The notes: a model not told the origin generated them from the letters alone. Counted from the stretch's first letter, positions 34,126 through 44,511 are shown. The stretch is 64,000 nt of DNA from Hyalangium ruber (GCF_034259325.1 NZ_JAXIVS010000004.1:124001-188000); one strand, 5' to 3'. Numbers and translations are program-made.

Positions 34126-34920
34126 TCAGGTGGGCGTGCGTTCGGGCTCAGCGAGCGCGGCCACGGGCTCGGCGGACTGGTCCACCGCTGCAAGCAGGGT
34201 GGCGAGCGGCACGGGGGGAATGTGGAGCAGCCGCGCCACGGCCCACGTGGACACCTCGCCGACATACCAAAAGGCCACGCCCGCCACCGCGACGGCGGGG
34301 AGCCAGTAGCGCACGCTGCCACCGAGGATGACGGCGGCGACGATGGCGATCGTCGCGGGGATGAGCACCGTCCACCGGAGGCGCCGGCTCTGCATGCCGC
34401 GGATGAAGGACAGGACCATGGAGCGCGAAGCGAGCGCGAGCTGCATGCGCATGGCGTCGTGCGGAGGAATGGTGGAGCTCCGCGCCTTGACGACGGCCTC
34501 CACGCGCTCGGCATGTCGACGCCACAGCCCCTCGGGCGAGGCCCCGGAGATCTCCATCACGTAGGCCGCCTCGGGGTGATGGAGACGCGCGCGCGCGAAC
34601 AGGCGCGCCCGACCGCTGTAGGTGCTCGAGGTGTCGATGATGGTGCCGTCGTGGAGCAGCGTGCGCAGCTCGGCGCGAGGCCGCTTCTGCTGGTCGTGCT
34701 CCAGGGTGAGGAAGGCGCGGCTGTCGGGGCTGCGCCACACCTCGTGTACGTAGCCCGGAGCCGAGCCCATCCGGTAGAAGCCGACGGACCGGAACCCGAG
34801 CGCTTCGAAGGCCGGGGCGAGCTCGGGCACGGCGAGGGCTCGCCGTGCATCTTCCTCTCCGCTCACGTCCCGGACTTCGAAGATGTCGCGCAGGATCGCG
34901 ACGTACGGCGAGTCATTCAT
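34126..34920 (-). CDS. Conserved-looking membrane protein of unknown function
   Basis: 264 residues from the ATG at 34920, where TGGAG precedes the start closely; the frame is open to an ATG at 35022, but that would run into the end of the neighbouring gene. An N-terminal soluble part of about 180 residues contains VGFYRMGSAPGYVHEVWRSP and GTIIDTSSTYSGRARLFAR. Two adjacent TM helices follow (about 188-232) and a short tail. There is no signal peptide, so the soluble part is probably cytoplasmic. It lies 46 bases downstream of the barrel gene at 34967. I do not recognise the family. Confidence 0.55.
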   Translation of the reverse strand: MNDSPYVAILRDIFEVRDVSGEEDARRALAVPELAPAFEALGFRSVGFYRMGSAPGYVHEVWRSPDSRAFLTLEHDQQKRPRAELRTLLHDGTIIDTSSTYSGRARLFARARLHHPEAAYVMEISGASPEGLWRRHAERVEAVVKARSSTIPPHDAMRMQLALASRSMVLSFIRGMQSRRLRWTVLIPATIAIVAAVILGGSVRYWLPAVAVAGVAFWYVGEVSTWAVARLLHIPPVPLATLLAAVDQSAEPVAALAEPERTPT

Positions 34921-34966
34921 GGCTCCATTTAAGGAGCAACGCCCCGCTGGAAGCGAGCCCCCTTGC

Positions 34967-35530
34967 CTAGAAGTATCCGCCGACCACGGTGCTGATGTGG
35001 AGCTGGGCCAGGGTGCCGTCACCCAGCTGCGTCACCAGCCCCGGGCCTCCGCCCACGAAGAAGTGCGGCGCCAGGTGGACGAGGAAGGGCGCGGAGAGCT
35101 CGATCTCCAGGTACGTCCGGTCGCCCGCCCCCGAGTGGGCCACGCCCAGCCCGAGCTTGGGCCACACGGACACCTTCTCGTTCAGCCAGATGTTGTAGCC
35201 ACCGCGCACGCGCAGGCCGAGCGAGACGTCGTCGTCTCCATCGGTGATGGTGGTGGCCAGCAACACGGAGCCGCCCAGCGAGAGGTTCTCCTTGAGGAAG
35301 TAGTCCACGGAGGGCTTGAGGGAGATGGAGAACCCATCTCCCGGCCCCTCGACGCTGGTGTAGGCCATGGTGCCATAGAGGTCCGAGGTGATGGCGATCT
35401 GCCCCATGCCACCGAAATTGCCCGAGCCCTGAGTCCCGAGGGTGTCTGCCTCCTGAGCACGCGCCTCCAGCGAAAGCACGAGTCCCGCCCCGAGGGCCAG
35501 GGCCTGCCACTGCATCCGGTTCCACTTCAT
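34967..35530 (-). CDS. Small outer-membrane barrel protein
   Basis: 187 residues from the ATG at 35530, with an excellent AAGGAG 8 bases upstream. A signal peptide (ending EARAQ) precedes a run of short amphipathic strands: YGTMAYTSVEG, GFSISLKPSVDYFLKENLSL, VSLGLRVRGGYNIWL, YLEIELSAPFLVHLAPHFFV and the last strand LHISTVVGGYF, ending in aromatic Phe as expected for recognition by the barrel assembly machinery. The size suggests 8 strands, as in OmpA/OmpX-like or lipid A-modifying barrels. No catalytic motif is visible, so a structural or porin-like role is the default. Confidence 0.65.
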   Translation of the reverse strand: MKWNRMQWQALALGAGLVLSLEARAQEADTLGTQGSGNFGGMGQIAITSDLYGTMAYTSVEGPGDGFSISLKPSVDYFLKENLSLGGSVLLATTITDGDDDVSLGLRVRGGYNIWLNEKVSVWPKLGLGVAHSGAGDRTYLEIELSAPFLVHLAPHFFVGGGPGLVTQLGDGTLAQLHISTVVGGYF

Positions 35531-35676
35531 CACAGGCACTCCTTGATTGAGCATGTGTCCGGGCCAGGCCCCCGGATCGCGGGTGCGTTGTAGCCAAACT
35601 CCGCCTGAGTGCGAGCGATTTTCCACGTGGCCCCGGGGAACTGCCTCAAACGCAGCAGTGGCATAGACTCGCGTCC

Positions 35677-36612
35677 ATGGAGCGACTGCCCTCCGCCAAC
35701 TGCCCCCGCTGTGGCGCCCCGCGTACACCGACCCCCGAGTGTCCGCACTGTGGCGTCTACTACGCCAAGGCCGAGGCCCGCGTCGCGCAGCCAGCCCTGG
35801 CCCTGGCCCCGGAGGAGCCCCCTGCCCCCCTCGCTCCCGCGCCCGCCGAGCGCCTGACCTGGAACGAGGACGCGGAGGACGCGCGGCGAGAGCTGATGAT
35901 TCGCGTGTTCGCCGTGCCCGCCGCGCTGCTGCTCACCTGGGCGCTCCACAACACCGGCATGGGCCACAGCCTGCTGCGGATCTTCCTCTCCATGTGGATC
36001 CACGAGTTGGGGCACGCCGTCACCGCGTGGCTCACCGGCTTCACCGCCTTCCCGGGCCCCTGGGCCACCTCCATCGCGGAGGTGCGCTCTCCCTCCTTCT
36101 CGGTGCTGCTGGCGCTGGGCTTTGGCGCCCTGGTGTACCGAGGCTGGAGAATCAACCACCGCCCCACCCTCATCGCGGGCATCGTGCTGCTGTGTCTGCA
36201 GGCCGTGGGCACCCTGTTCGTGCGCTCTGGCATGGCGCGCTCGTTCATCAGCTTCGGCGGGGACGGCGGCTGCCTCGTCCTGGGCACCCTGCTGATGACG
36301 ACCCTCTACGCCGGCAAGAACAGCTCCCTGCACCGGGGGTGGACGCGCTGGGGCCTGCTCGTCATCGGCGCCGCTTCCTTCACCGACGCCTTCACGACGT
36401 GGAGGAACGCGCGCACCGACTATGGCTCCATCCCCTTCGGCCGCATCGAGGGCGTGGGCTTGAGTGACCCGACCAAGCTCGTCGACTGGTTCGGCTGGAG
36501 TGTGGACTCGATCATCTCCCGCTACGTGAACCTGGGGTGGGCCTGTCTCGCGGTGCTTGGAATGGTCTACGTGCTGGGCGTGTTGCGCGCCCGCGCGGCC
36601 CTCCGCGCATGA
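35677..36612 (+). CDS. Zinc-ribbon membrane protein with HELGH motif (M50-like protease candidate)
   Basis: 311 residues. An N-terminal double Cys zinc ribbon (CPRCG at 9-13, CPHCG at 22-26) is followed by a Pro/Ala-rich linker and about six TM helices. The second helix ends WIHELGHAVTAWLTG, the HExxH site of site-2-type (M50) intramembrane proteases, which cut single-pass anti-sigma factors or precursors. The usual third-ligand motif (LDG or NxxPxxxxDG) is not evident, though GGDGG and DPTKLVDW are candidates. No PDZ domain is present. The ribbon should be cytoplasmic. The neighbouring SDR gene starts 38 bases after the stop. Could also be a non-proteolytic relative. Confidence 0.6.
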   Translation: MERLPSANCPRCGAPRTPTPECPHCGVYYAKAEARVAQPALALAPEEPPAPLAPAPAERLTWNEDAEDARRELMIRVFAVPAALLLTWALHNTGMGHSLLRIFLSMWIHELGHAVTAWLTGFTAFPGPWATSIAEVRSPSFSVLLALGFGALVYRGWRINHRPTLIAGIVLLCLQAVGTLFVRSGMARSFISFGGDGGCLVLGTLLMTTLYAGKNSSLHRGWTRWGLLVIGAASFTDAFTTWRNARTDYGSIPFGRIEGVGLSDPTKLVDWFGWSVDSIISRYVNLGWACLAVLGMVYVLGVLRARAALRA

Positions 36613-36650
36613 AACATGGGTCCAGGCGGACCCTTTCCCGTGAGTCCTCC

Positions 36651-37796
36651 ATGTGTACTTCCCGCAGGCACTTCCTGCAGTACTCGCTGAGCGCGGCCTC
36701 TCTGTTGGCGCTGGGTCCCCAGGCCCTGGCGGGCCCCGCGAAGAACAAGAAGAAGATCCTCGTCCTCGGAGGCACCGGCTTCCTGGGCCCGGCCTTCGTC
36801 ACCGCCGCGCAGGCCCGTGGGCACACGCTGACGCTCTTCAACCGCGGTAAGACGCGGCCCGACTGGTTCCCCGAGACGGAGAAGCTGCGCGGGGACCGGG
36901 ACCCCAAGAAGGACGAGGGCCTCAAGGCCCTGGAGGGCCGCAAGTTCGACGCCGTGCTCGACACCTCGGGCTACTACCCGCGCATGGTGCAGGCCTCCGC
37001 GGAGCTGCTGGCACCCCACGTCCAGCAGTACATCTACATCTCCAGCATCTCCGCCTACGCCAGCGACCAGACGCCGCGTGAGGACGAGAGCGCTCCCACC
37101 GCGAAGCTGGCGGACCCCACGGTGGAGACGATGGGCACCAACTACGAGAACTTCGGCGGGCTGAAGCGGCTGTGCGAGGAGGCCGCGGAGAAGGCCCTGC
37201 CGGGCCGCGTCGCCAACATCCGCCCGGGCTACATCGTCGGCCCGCTGGATGGCTCGGACCGCTTCACCTACTGGCCAGTGCGCTTCGACAAGGGCGGGCA
37301 GATGCTCGCACCGGGCACTCCGGAGGACCCCATCCAGGTCATCGATGTGCGGGACCTGGCCGAGTGGCTGGTGAAGGTGGTGGAGGACAACACCACCGGC
37401 ATCTTCAACGCCACGGGCCCGGAGAAGCCGTGGAACATGGGCGGGGTGCTGGCCACGTGCAAGAAGGTGACGGGCAAGGACACGAAGCTCACCTGGGTGC
37501 CCGCGGAATTCCTGGCGAAGCACGGGGAGAGCGGGGACGGGAGCATCCCCATCTGGATGCCGCCCACGGGCAAGACGGCGGGCGCGCACCTGCGCTCCAA
37601 CGCCAAGGCGGTGAAGGCGGGGCTGAAGTTCCGCCCCACCTCCGTCACCGTGAAGGACACGCTCAAGTACTTCAAGGAGCTGCCCGAGGAGCGCCGCAAC
37701 AAGCCGCGCGCCGGGCTCACGCCGGAGCGGGAGGCGGAGCTGCTGGCGCTCTGGGCGAAAGAGCAGCCCGAGGCGACGAAGAAGAAAGGTCCGTAA
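36651..37796 (+). CDS. NAD-dependent epimerase/dehydratase (SDR) with Tat signal
   Basis: 381 residues. The ATG at 36651 gives a compact Tat signal (SRRHFLQYSLSAASLLALG, ending ALAGPA); the ATG at 36609 overlaps the previous stop and would add 14 residues before it. The mature protein starts with the Rossmann motif ILVLGGTGFLG and continues as an atypical extended SDR (DTSGYYPRM, YIYISSISAY, NIRPGYIVGPLD). The SISAY/YENFGGLK pair places a Tyr and Lys about where the SDR active site lies. Twin-arginine export suits a protein that binds its dinucleotide before export. Substrate unknown; close families act on nucleotide sugars or RNA (CSP41-like). Confidence 0.8.
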   Translation: MCTSRRHFLQYSLSAASLLALGPQALAGPAKNKKKILVLGGTGFLGPAFVTAAQARGHTLTLFNRGKTRPDWFPETEKLRGDRDPKKDEGLKALEGRKFDAVLDTSGYYPRMVQASAELLAPHVQQYIYISSISAYASDQTPREDESAPTAKLADPTVETMGTNYENFGGLKRLCEEAAEKALPGRVANIRPGYIVGPLDGSDRFTYWPVRFDKGGQMLAPGTPEDPIQVIDVRDLAEWLVKVVEDNTTGIFNATGPEKPWNMGGVLATCKKVTGKDTKLTWVPAEFLAKHGESGDGSIPIWMPPTGKTAGAHLRSNAKAVKAGLKFRPTSVTVKDTLKYFKELPEERRNKPRAGLTPEREAELLALWAKEQPEATKKKGP

Positions 37797-37875
37797 AGGG
37801 CACTATCGCGGATCCATCCAACCCTCCTCGGGGCAAGTCTCCACGGTGCTGAGCGGGACGGAGGAACGAGCGCAG

Positions 37876-38466
37876 ATGCGTTACGGGCAGCTATGGGTTG
37901 CGCTGGTGGCGGTGCTGGGCGTCACGAACACGGGGTGCGGCATCATCGGCTGGGGCATCTCCGGCAAGTCCGAGCTGCAGAGCTACACCCTGTCCCGGAC
38001 CCAGGAGGTGGAGGTGAGCTCCATCCCCATGGGAGCCACCATCTACGTGGATGGCGCGGAGGCGGGAGTGACGCCCAAGTCCATCCTCGCCCCGGTGACG
38101 CAGGTCCGTCACATTCGCCAGCAGAGCGTGGTACCCGGCCTCATCGGGCTGGGGCTGGACATCCTGGGCCTGGGGGCGGGCACCGCTGCCTGCCTCGAAG
38201 CAGACTCCTCCGGGTGCCTCGTGGCCAGCACCGGCATCGGCGTGGGAATCATCCTGGTGGGCACCTATCTGGTCTTCGGGCGCTCCACGAGCGAGGACAC
38301 GCTGGACGTGATGCCCACGGTCATCGACATCACCTTGAACCACCCCGATTTCCAGGAGCAGACGCGCCGCATCCGCGTCCCGGATCTCACCGAGGTGGAG
38401 TTCAAGCTGAAGCCCGTGCCGACTCAGCAGCCCACCTCGCCCGACGCGCCGACCCTCGGTCCTTGA
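37876..38466 (+). CDS. PEGA-domain lipoprotein
   Basis: 196 residues from the ATG at 37876, with GGAGG about 10 bases upstream. A signal ending in NTGCG (lipobox-like) is followed by a PEGA domain: VEVSSIPMGATIYVDGAEAG, then TPKSILAP. A glycine-rich hydrophobic double segment (about 92-140; GLIGLGLDILGLGAG and GIGVGIILVGTYLV) follows, and the C-terminus is a Pro/Thr-rich tail. PEGA domains sit on surface or periplasmic proteins and are common in myxobacteria. No partner is obvious; the next gene is convergent, 18 bases away. Confidence 0.65.
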   Translation: MRYGQLWVALVAVLGVTNTGCGIIGWGISGKSELQSYTLSRTQEVEVSSIPMGATIYVDGAEAGVTPKSILAPVTQVRHIRQQSVVPGLIGLGLDILGLGAGTAACLEADSSGCLVASTGIGVGIILVGTYLVFGRSTSEDTLDVMPTVIDITLNHPDFQEQTRRIRVPDLTEVEFKLKPVPTQQPTSPDAPTLGP

Positions 38467-38484
38467 GCGCGGCCGCGGAGCGCC

Positions 38485-38982
38485 TCAGGCGCTGGAGGAG
38501 GCGCGCTTGCGCGCCGGGCGCGCCCGGGCCAGCGTCACCTCGGCGGAGGGAGCCTCCTCCGTGCGCACGGGCTGCGCCTCCACCACCACCGCGCCATCCG
38601 GCGTCACCGGCGGCCCCAGCGTCACCACCAGCAGCCGGTATGCCTCCTCCAACCGCCGGTACAACGCGGTGAAGGTCTGCTGCACCGTGCTGGGCATGTC
38701 CTCGGTGTAGGTGAAGTACCAGCGCATCTCGTCCAGACGCTCGTGGAAGGCATGCACCACCGCCTGCTCCCGCTCCGGCAGATGCACCAGGTCGTGGAAC
38801 GTGGCGCTGTTGAAGCGCGTGGTGATGGTGCTGAGCATCGGCTCGCGGCTGCGCAGGCGCGAGAAGAGCGTGAACATCTCGTCCCGCCGCGCGGCCAGCC
38901 GCCGCATGATGAGCGCGGCGTCCAGGGCGATCAGGTTGCGCACACGCGCGGGCGTCTCATCCGGCTGCTTGCGACGAGCCAT
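38485..38982 (-). CDS. Small helical protein of unknown function
   Basis: 165 residues, no signal peptide. The middle is predicted to be mostly helical (DAALIMRRLAARRDEMFTLF and EREQAVVHAFHERLDEMRWY), and the C-terminal 30 residues are an Ala/Arg-rich basic tail (RARPARKRASSSA), which might bind nucleic acid. The start has TAGGGGC just before the ATG. I do not recognise the family. It is downstream of the double-thioredoxin gene with a 63-base gap, on the same strand. Confidence 0.55.
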   Translation of the reverse strand: MARRKQPDETPARVRNLIALDAALIMRRLAARRDEMFTLFSRLRSREPMLSTITTRFNSATFHDLVHLPEREQAVVHAFHERLDEMRWYFTYTEDMPSTVQQTFTALYRRLEEAYRLLVVTLGPPVTPDGAVVVEAQPVRTEEAPSAEVTLARARPARKRASSSA

Positions 38983-39045
38983 GCGCCCCTACCCTACTAC
39001 GAAACCCGGGAGCCGATTGAACCGGCCCCCGGGCCTACCGCGCTG

Positions 39046-40392
39046 CTACGGCGTCGCCGCGGCCACGCCCGCGCGGCGCAGCTCCTCGTCGATCATCTTG
39101 CGGAACACCTCGATGGGCTTGGCGCCGGTGATCTTCCGGCCGTTCACGAAGAAGGTCGGCGTGCCCGCCGCGCCAATCTGCGTGCCCTGCGCGGAGTCCG
39201 CGGCGATCTGCGCCTCGAACTTGTTCGAGTCCATCGCCGCCTTGTACTTCGCCATGTCCAGGCCCAGCTCCTGCGCGTAGCGATCCAGCGAGGCGCGGTC
39301 CAGCGACATCTGGTTGGCGAAGAGCCGGTCATGGAACTCCCAGAACTTGCCCTGCTCGTGCGCCGCCAGCGAAGCGGCCGCCGCCGGGCGCGCGTTCTCG
39401 TGGTTGGCCAGCGGCTGGTGCTTGAAGGCCACGCGCAGCTTGCCCTTGTACTCGTCCTCGAGCTGGCGAACCGTGACGGCCGCGCGCGAGCAGAACGGGC
39501 ACTGGAAGTCCGAGAAGGCCACCAGCGTCACCGGCGCGTCCGCCGCGCCCTTCACCGGCGCCGTGCCCAGATCCACCTTCACCGCCGGAGCCTCCGGAGG
39601 CGCCCGCGTCGTCGCACCCTGCGCGGTGATGGAGGCGTACAGCTCCGAGGGCTTCACGCCCTCCTTCACCAGGGCCTGCGCCTGCGCCAGCTCCGCGTCG
39701 ATGACGGCCTTGAACACCTCGATGGGCTGCGCCCCCGAGAAGAAGCGGCCGTTGACGAAGAAGGACGGCGTGCCACCGGCGCTGAAACCCATCGCCATCG
39801 CCTGGTCGGCGTCCACCGCCTGCGCCAGCTTCGGGTTCTCCATCGACTTCTTGAAGCGCTTGAGGTCCAGGCCCACTTCCTTCGCGTACGTCTCCAGGCT
39901 GGCGTCATCCAGCGCCTTCTGATTGGCGAAGAGCTTGTCGTGGTACTCCCAGAACTTGCCCTGCTCGTGCGCCGCCATGGCCGCGATGGCCGCCGGCTTG
40001 GCGCGCGGGTGGAAGGGCAGCGGGTTGTGCTTGATGACCACGCGCAGCTTGTCGCCGTAGTCCTCCTCGAGCTGCTTCACCGTGGCGCTGGCCCGGGCGC
40101 AGAACGGGCACTGGAAGTCGGTGAACTCCACCATCGTCACCAGCGCGTCCGCCTTGCCCCGCGACGGCGAGTTGTCCACCGGCACCTTGAAGACCGTGGA
40201 CGGGATGGTGATCTGCTGCTGCTGGGGCTGCGCCTGCTGCGCCGCGGGCGCGGCGGCGGGCGCGGGAGCAGCGGCGATCTGCGCGCTCGCGGCCTTGGCC
40301 GAGTCGGTCGGGGTCTTCGCGCCCCACACCGTGTATCCGACGAGCGCTCCCACCAGCAGGCCCAGTACGAGGCCCACGACACCTGTCTTCAT
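39046..40392 (-). CDS. Membrane-anchored double DsbA-like thioredoxin
   Basis: 448 residues from the ATG at 40392, with GGAG 8 bases upstream. One N-terminal TM anchor (about 4-24) and an Ala/Pro/Gln-rich linker lead to two tandem Thioredoxin_4 (DsbA/DsbG) domains. Each has the phrase FSDFQCPFC or FTDFQCPFC (Cys95/Cys98 and Cys298/Cys301), the segment KHNPLPFHPRAKPAA or KHQPLANHENARPAA, AAHEQGKFWE, and the cis-Pro region GTPSFFVNGR or GTPTFFVNGR. Both domains look active. The likely role is disulfide formation or repair of periplasmic proteins. Such tandem fusions arise by internal duplication; the substrates may include the many Cys-rich exported proteins encoded in this window. Confidence 0.85.
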   Translation of the reverse strand: MKTGVVGLVLGLLVGALVGYTVWGAKTPTDSAKAASAQIAAAPAPAAAPAAQQAQPQQQQITIPSTVFKVPVDNSPSRGKADALVTMVEFTDFQCPFCARASATVKQLEEDYGDKLRVVIKHNPLPFHPRAKPAAIAAMAAHEQGKFWEYHDKLFANQKALDDASLETYAKEVGLDLKRFKKSMENPKLAQAVDADQAMAMGFSAGGTPSFFVNGRFFSGAQPIEVFKAVIDAELAQAQALVKEGVKPSELYASITAQGATTRAPPEAPAVKVDLGTAPVKGAADAPVTLVAFSDFQCPFCSRAAVTVRQLEDEYKGKLRVAFKHQPLANHENARPAAAASLAAHEQGKFWEFHDRLFANQMSLDRASLDRYAQELGLDMAKYKAAMDSNKFEAQIAADSAQGTQIGAAGTPTFFVNGRKITGAKPIEVFRKMIDEELRRAGVAAATP

Positions 40393-40566
40393 CTCATTGA
40401 CTCCGTTGCGAACGAACGATTGAAAAGCCCGGACGCGCTCATGTCGCGCGAGCCCGGCAACTCTACGCGAGAGTGACACGAAAGGCCCCGGGGTTTCAGG
40501 TTTCCCTGAAAGAGCTCCGAGCGAGGAAGCGAGCCCCTTCCAGGTGGGAGGCTCCCCTTCACCGGA

Positions 40567-41634
40567 TCACCGCCGCCGAGCGAAGCGGCGCAAGAGGCCG
40601 GGGATGAGGAAGAGGATCAACAGCAGCCGGCCGATCTGCACGGAGAGCACGAGCGAGAGGCTGGCGTGCGTACCCAGGGCGATGGCGAGCACCGAGTCGG
40701 CCCCGCCGGGAGAGGTGGCGAAGTAGGTGGTGAGCAGGTCCACGCCGCCCACGGTGGCCCAGGCCCAGGCCAGCATCACGCACCCTCCCACCAGGGCCAC
40801 GGCGGCCCCCACGGCGGCCAAGGCATGGCGGCGCAGCTCGCGCACCGCGGCCACGTCGAACTGGCTGCCCACCCGCACGCCCAGCCCCCACATGGCCAGC
40901 GGCAGCAGTCCCGGCGGCAACGCGCCCACCGGAATGTCCAGGGCGGTGAGCGGCACGCCGAGCAGCATCGGCCCCAGGAAGACGCCCGCGGGCAGCTTGA
41001 AGCGCAGCCCCAGCCACCCACCGACGACCACGACGAGAATCGTCACGCCCCAGGCCAGCAGCGGCGAAGGACTGCCCGGCAGCGCCGCCGCGGTGGCCAC
41101 CTGCGTGTTGGGCACGTCTCCGGCCCACCGCCCCACCACGCCGGCGACGATGATGACGACGATCAGGCGCACGTACTGGAAGAGCGTCACCAGGCGGGAG
41201 TCGGCGCCCATCTCCTCGCTCAGGGCGATCATCGCCGGGGCGCCGCCGGGCATCAGCCCCAGCGTGGTGGTGCGGACCTCCAAGCCGCTCAGCCGGGAGA
41301 AGACGAGCGCCACGAGCTGGGCCACGACCACCACGCCCACCACGTTGATGAGCGCCACGCCCCAGTGCGCGGCGAGCGCGGACCAGGCCGAGGCCGGGAA
41401 GGCACTACAGAGGGCGGCGCCCAGCAGCGCCGAGGAGCCCAGCTGGAGCGACGCCGGCAGGGAGATGCGCGCCGAGAACCCGACGGTCCCCACGAGCGCC
41501 ACCAGCATCCCCCCGAGCAGCGCCCCGGCTGGCAGGTGGAACACCTCCGCCAGGGCCGCCGCGAGCAGCGAGGCTCCGGTGACGGCCCACACGCGGGCGC
41601 GCGAGGGAGGCGCGGTGCCGGAGTCGGTGTCCAT
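40567..41634 (-). CDS. AbrB-duplication family membrane protein
   Basis: 355 residues with about ten hydrophobic helices in two related halves (each begins with a Gly/Ala-rich pair such as LPAGALLGGMLVAL and LPAGVFLGPMLLG). The hallmark loop GLMPGGAPAMIALSEEMGAD followed by LFQYVRL is typical of the family named after membrane AbrB domains, also annotated as ammonia monooxygenase-like. The family is an inner-membrane protein of unknown transport role and is unrelated to the AbrB DNA-binding regulator. It ends with a basic RRFARRR tail. It is probably cotranscribed with the kinase gene 33 bases downstream. Confidence 0.8.
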   Translation of the reverse strand: MDTDSGTAPPSRARVWAVTGASLLAAALAEVFHLPAGALLGGMLVALVGTVGFSARISLPASLQLGSSALLGAALCSAFPASAWSALAAHWGVALINVVGVVVVAQLVALVFSRLSGLEVRTTTLGLMPGGAPAMIALSEEMGADSRLVTLFQYVRLIVVIIVAGVVGRWAGDVPNTQVATAAALPGSPSPLLAWGVTILVVVVGGWLGLRFKLPAGVFLGPMLLGVPLTALDIPVGALPPGLLPLAMWGLGVRVGSQFDVAAVRELRRHALAAVGAAVALVGGCVMLAWAWATVGGVDLLTTYFATSPGGADSVLAIALGTHASLSLVLSVQIGRLLLILFLIPGLLRRFARRR

Positions 41635-41667
41635 GAAGGCCCTTTTCCCTCCAGGGCGGGCGCGGCG

Positions 41668-42891
<1,224 letters not shown>

Positions 42892-43030
42892 GGCCGTGCT
42901 CCATAACAGGCACCGCGCGCTCCCGCACACTTACCCGCCAGGGGTGCGCCCGGCTGCTGGGAAGGTGCGCTATGACCCTTCCCACAACCCCGGGCCGGCG
43001 ATGAGACGGAGTACAGCAGTGCGAGGAGCG

Positions 43031-44470
43031 ATGAATCGACGATGGGTCGCCGGGTATCTGGCGTTGGCCGTGGGCCTGCATGCATCGGGAGCGGTGGCCC
43101 AGGAGTCGCCCCCTCCCGAATCCTCTCCCCCCGCCGAGGCCGCCCCTTCTGGCTTCCAGCCGGCGCCAACGCCCGAGCCGGAGCGGATGGTGGTGGGCGA
43201 AGTCGTGGTGCTGGGCGCGGAGAAGACGCGGCCCGAGACGGTGCAGGCCTACTCGCGGCTGGGCGCGGGTGACACCATCACCTCCGAGGAGCTCACCCGG
43301 GTGGAGCGGCGGCTGATCGCCACCGGCCTCTTCCAGGAGGCGAAGGCCCACACCAGCCCGCTGGGGGACGGCCGGGTGCAGGTGGTGCTCACCGTGCAGG
43401 ACAAGGCCTCGTGGGTGGTGGCGCCCACCTTCTCCTTCTCGCGCGCGAACATCGGCGGCGGCTTGCTGTACGCGGAGAGCAACCTGTGGGGCCGCGGCAA
43501 GAAGTTCGCGGCCGCCGCCCAGGTGAGCACCGCCGAGAGCGGCCTCTTCGTGGGCTTCCTGGATCCGAACCTCTTCGGCTGGCCTCCGCTGCGCTTCAGC
43601 GCCGAGGGCCAGGTGCGCAGCGACCGGGTGGAGGAGTTCCAGCCGGGCCCCAGCCAGGAGGACCCCGAGGTGGCGCGCCGCACGCGGCTCAACTCCGCCT
43701 CCATCGCCGCGGAGCTGTCGGCGATGCTCTTCGAGCGGGTGCGCGTGGGGGCCAAGTACCGGCTGATGGCCATCGACGCCTACTCGCCCAGCGACGACAT
43801 GCCGGTGACGGAGCCCGCCTTCGAGCCGGGCTCCATCCAGAAGGACGCCTCGCTGCGGCTGATGGTGGGCGTGGACACGCGACAGAACCTGCACGCGGTG
43901 ATGGAGGGCCTGAACCTCGAGGGCTCGCTGGAGTGGTCCGACCCGGGCGTGTGGAGCGACTTCCGCTACAAGCGCTTCGGGCTGCTGTACCGGCACGGCC
44001 TGCGCTTCTTCGAGGAGCACAACCTCATCCTGCGCGCCGAGGCGGTGACGGGCACGGACCTGCCCTTCCACCAGGAGTTCGTGGCGGGAGGCAACTCGCT
44101 GCGCGGCTTCCTGTACCGGCAGTTCCGCGGCGACACGCGGCTGTCCCTCACCGCCGAGTACCACTTCCCCCTCTTCACCGTCCGCTCGCTCGCCTTCCGC
44201 GGGGTGGGCTTCTCGGACACGGGGATGCTCATGTGGCGTGAGCTCCCCGAGGACCGGCGGCTGCTGGACGTGAACGGGCGCGTGGTGCGCGGCTACCTGC
44301 CCGAGGCCAAGGGGGGACTGGACGGCGCCACCGTGGCCCAGGGCGTGGGCGTGGGCTTGCGCCTGTACCTGCGCAGCGTGGTGTTGCCGCTGGTCGGCGT
44401 GGACGTCGCCTATGGCGTCAACTCGGGCGAGTTCCGCTTCTATCTCGTGGCAGGCGTCACCCCGGGATGA
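43031..44470 (+). CDS. Omp85/BamA-family outer-membrane protein
   Basis: 479 residues from the ATG at 43031, where GAGGAGCG precedes the start; an ATG at 43001 lacks a ribosome site. A signal peptide (ending AVAQE) and a Pro-rich linker lead to one POTRA domain (about 55-130; VGEVVVLGAEKTRPETV, TSEELTRVERRLIATGLFQEA, VQVVLTVQDK), then a surface-antigen barrel (TFSFSRANIGGGLLYAE, NLWGRGKKF). The key loop motif appears as GGNSLRGFLYRQFRG (an RGF variant of VRGY/F). The single POTRA separates it from BamA (five) and TamA (three); it may insert or secrete a particular partner. Confidence 0.82.
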   Translation: MNRRWVAGYLALAVGLHASGAVAQESPPPESSPPAEAAPSGFQPAPTPEPERMVVGEVVVLGAEKTRPETVQAYSRLGAGDTITSEELTRVERRLIATGLFQEAKAHTSPLGDGRVQVVLTVQDKASWVVAPTFSFSRANIGGGLLYAESNLWGRGKKFAAAAQVSTAESGLFVGFLDPNLFGWPPLRFSAEGQVRSDRVEEFQPGPSQEDPEVARRTRLNSASIAAELSAMLFERVRVGAKYRLMAIDAYSPSDDMPVTEPAFEPGSIQKDASLRLMVGVDTRQNLHAVMEGLNLEGSLEWSDPGVWSDFRYKRFGLLYRHGLRFFEEHNLILRAEAVTGTDLPFHQEFVAGGNSLRGFLYRQFRGDTRLSLTAEYHFPLFTVRSLAFRGVGFSDTGMLMWRELPEDRRLLDVNGRVVRGYLPEAKGGLDGATVAQGVGVGLRLYLRSVVLPLVGVDVAYGVNSGEFRFYLVAGVTPG

Positions 44471-44487
44471 TGTAAATCCTCTTTACA
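44471..44487. promoter_or_regulatory. Inverted repeat 1 upstream of the subtilase gene
   Basis: TGTAAA-TCCTC-TTTACA, directly abutting the stop codon of the Omp85 gene. The low-GC arms suggest a regulator site rather than a terminator. First of four inverted repeats in 134 bases. Confidence 0.4.
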
Positions 44488-44511
44488 CAATCATCCCAAA
44501 GTGGAGCGCTC

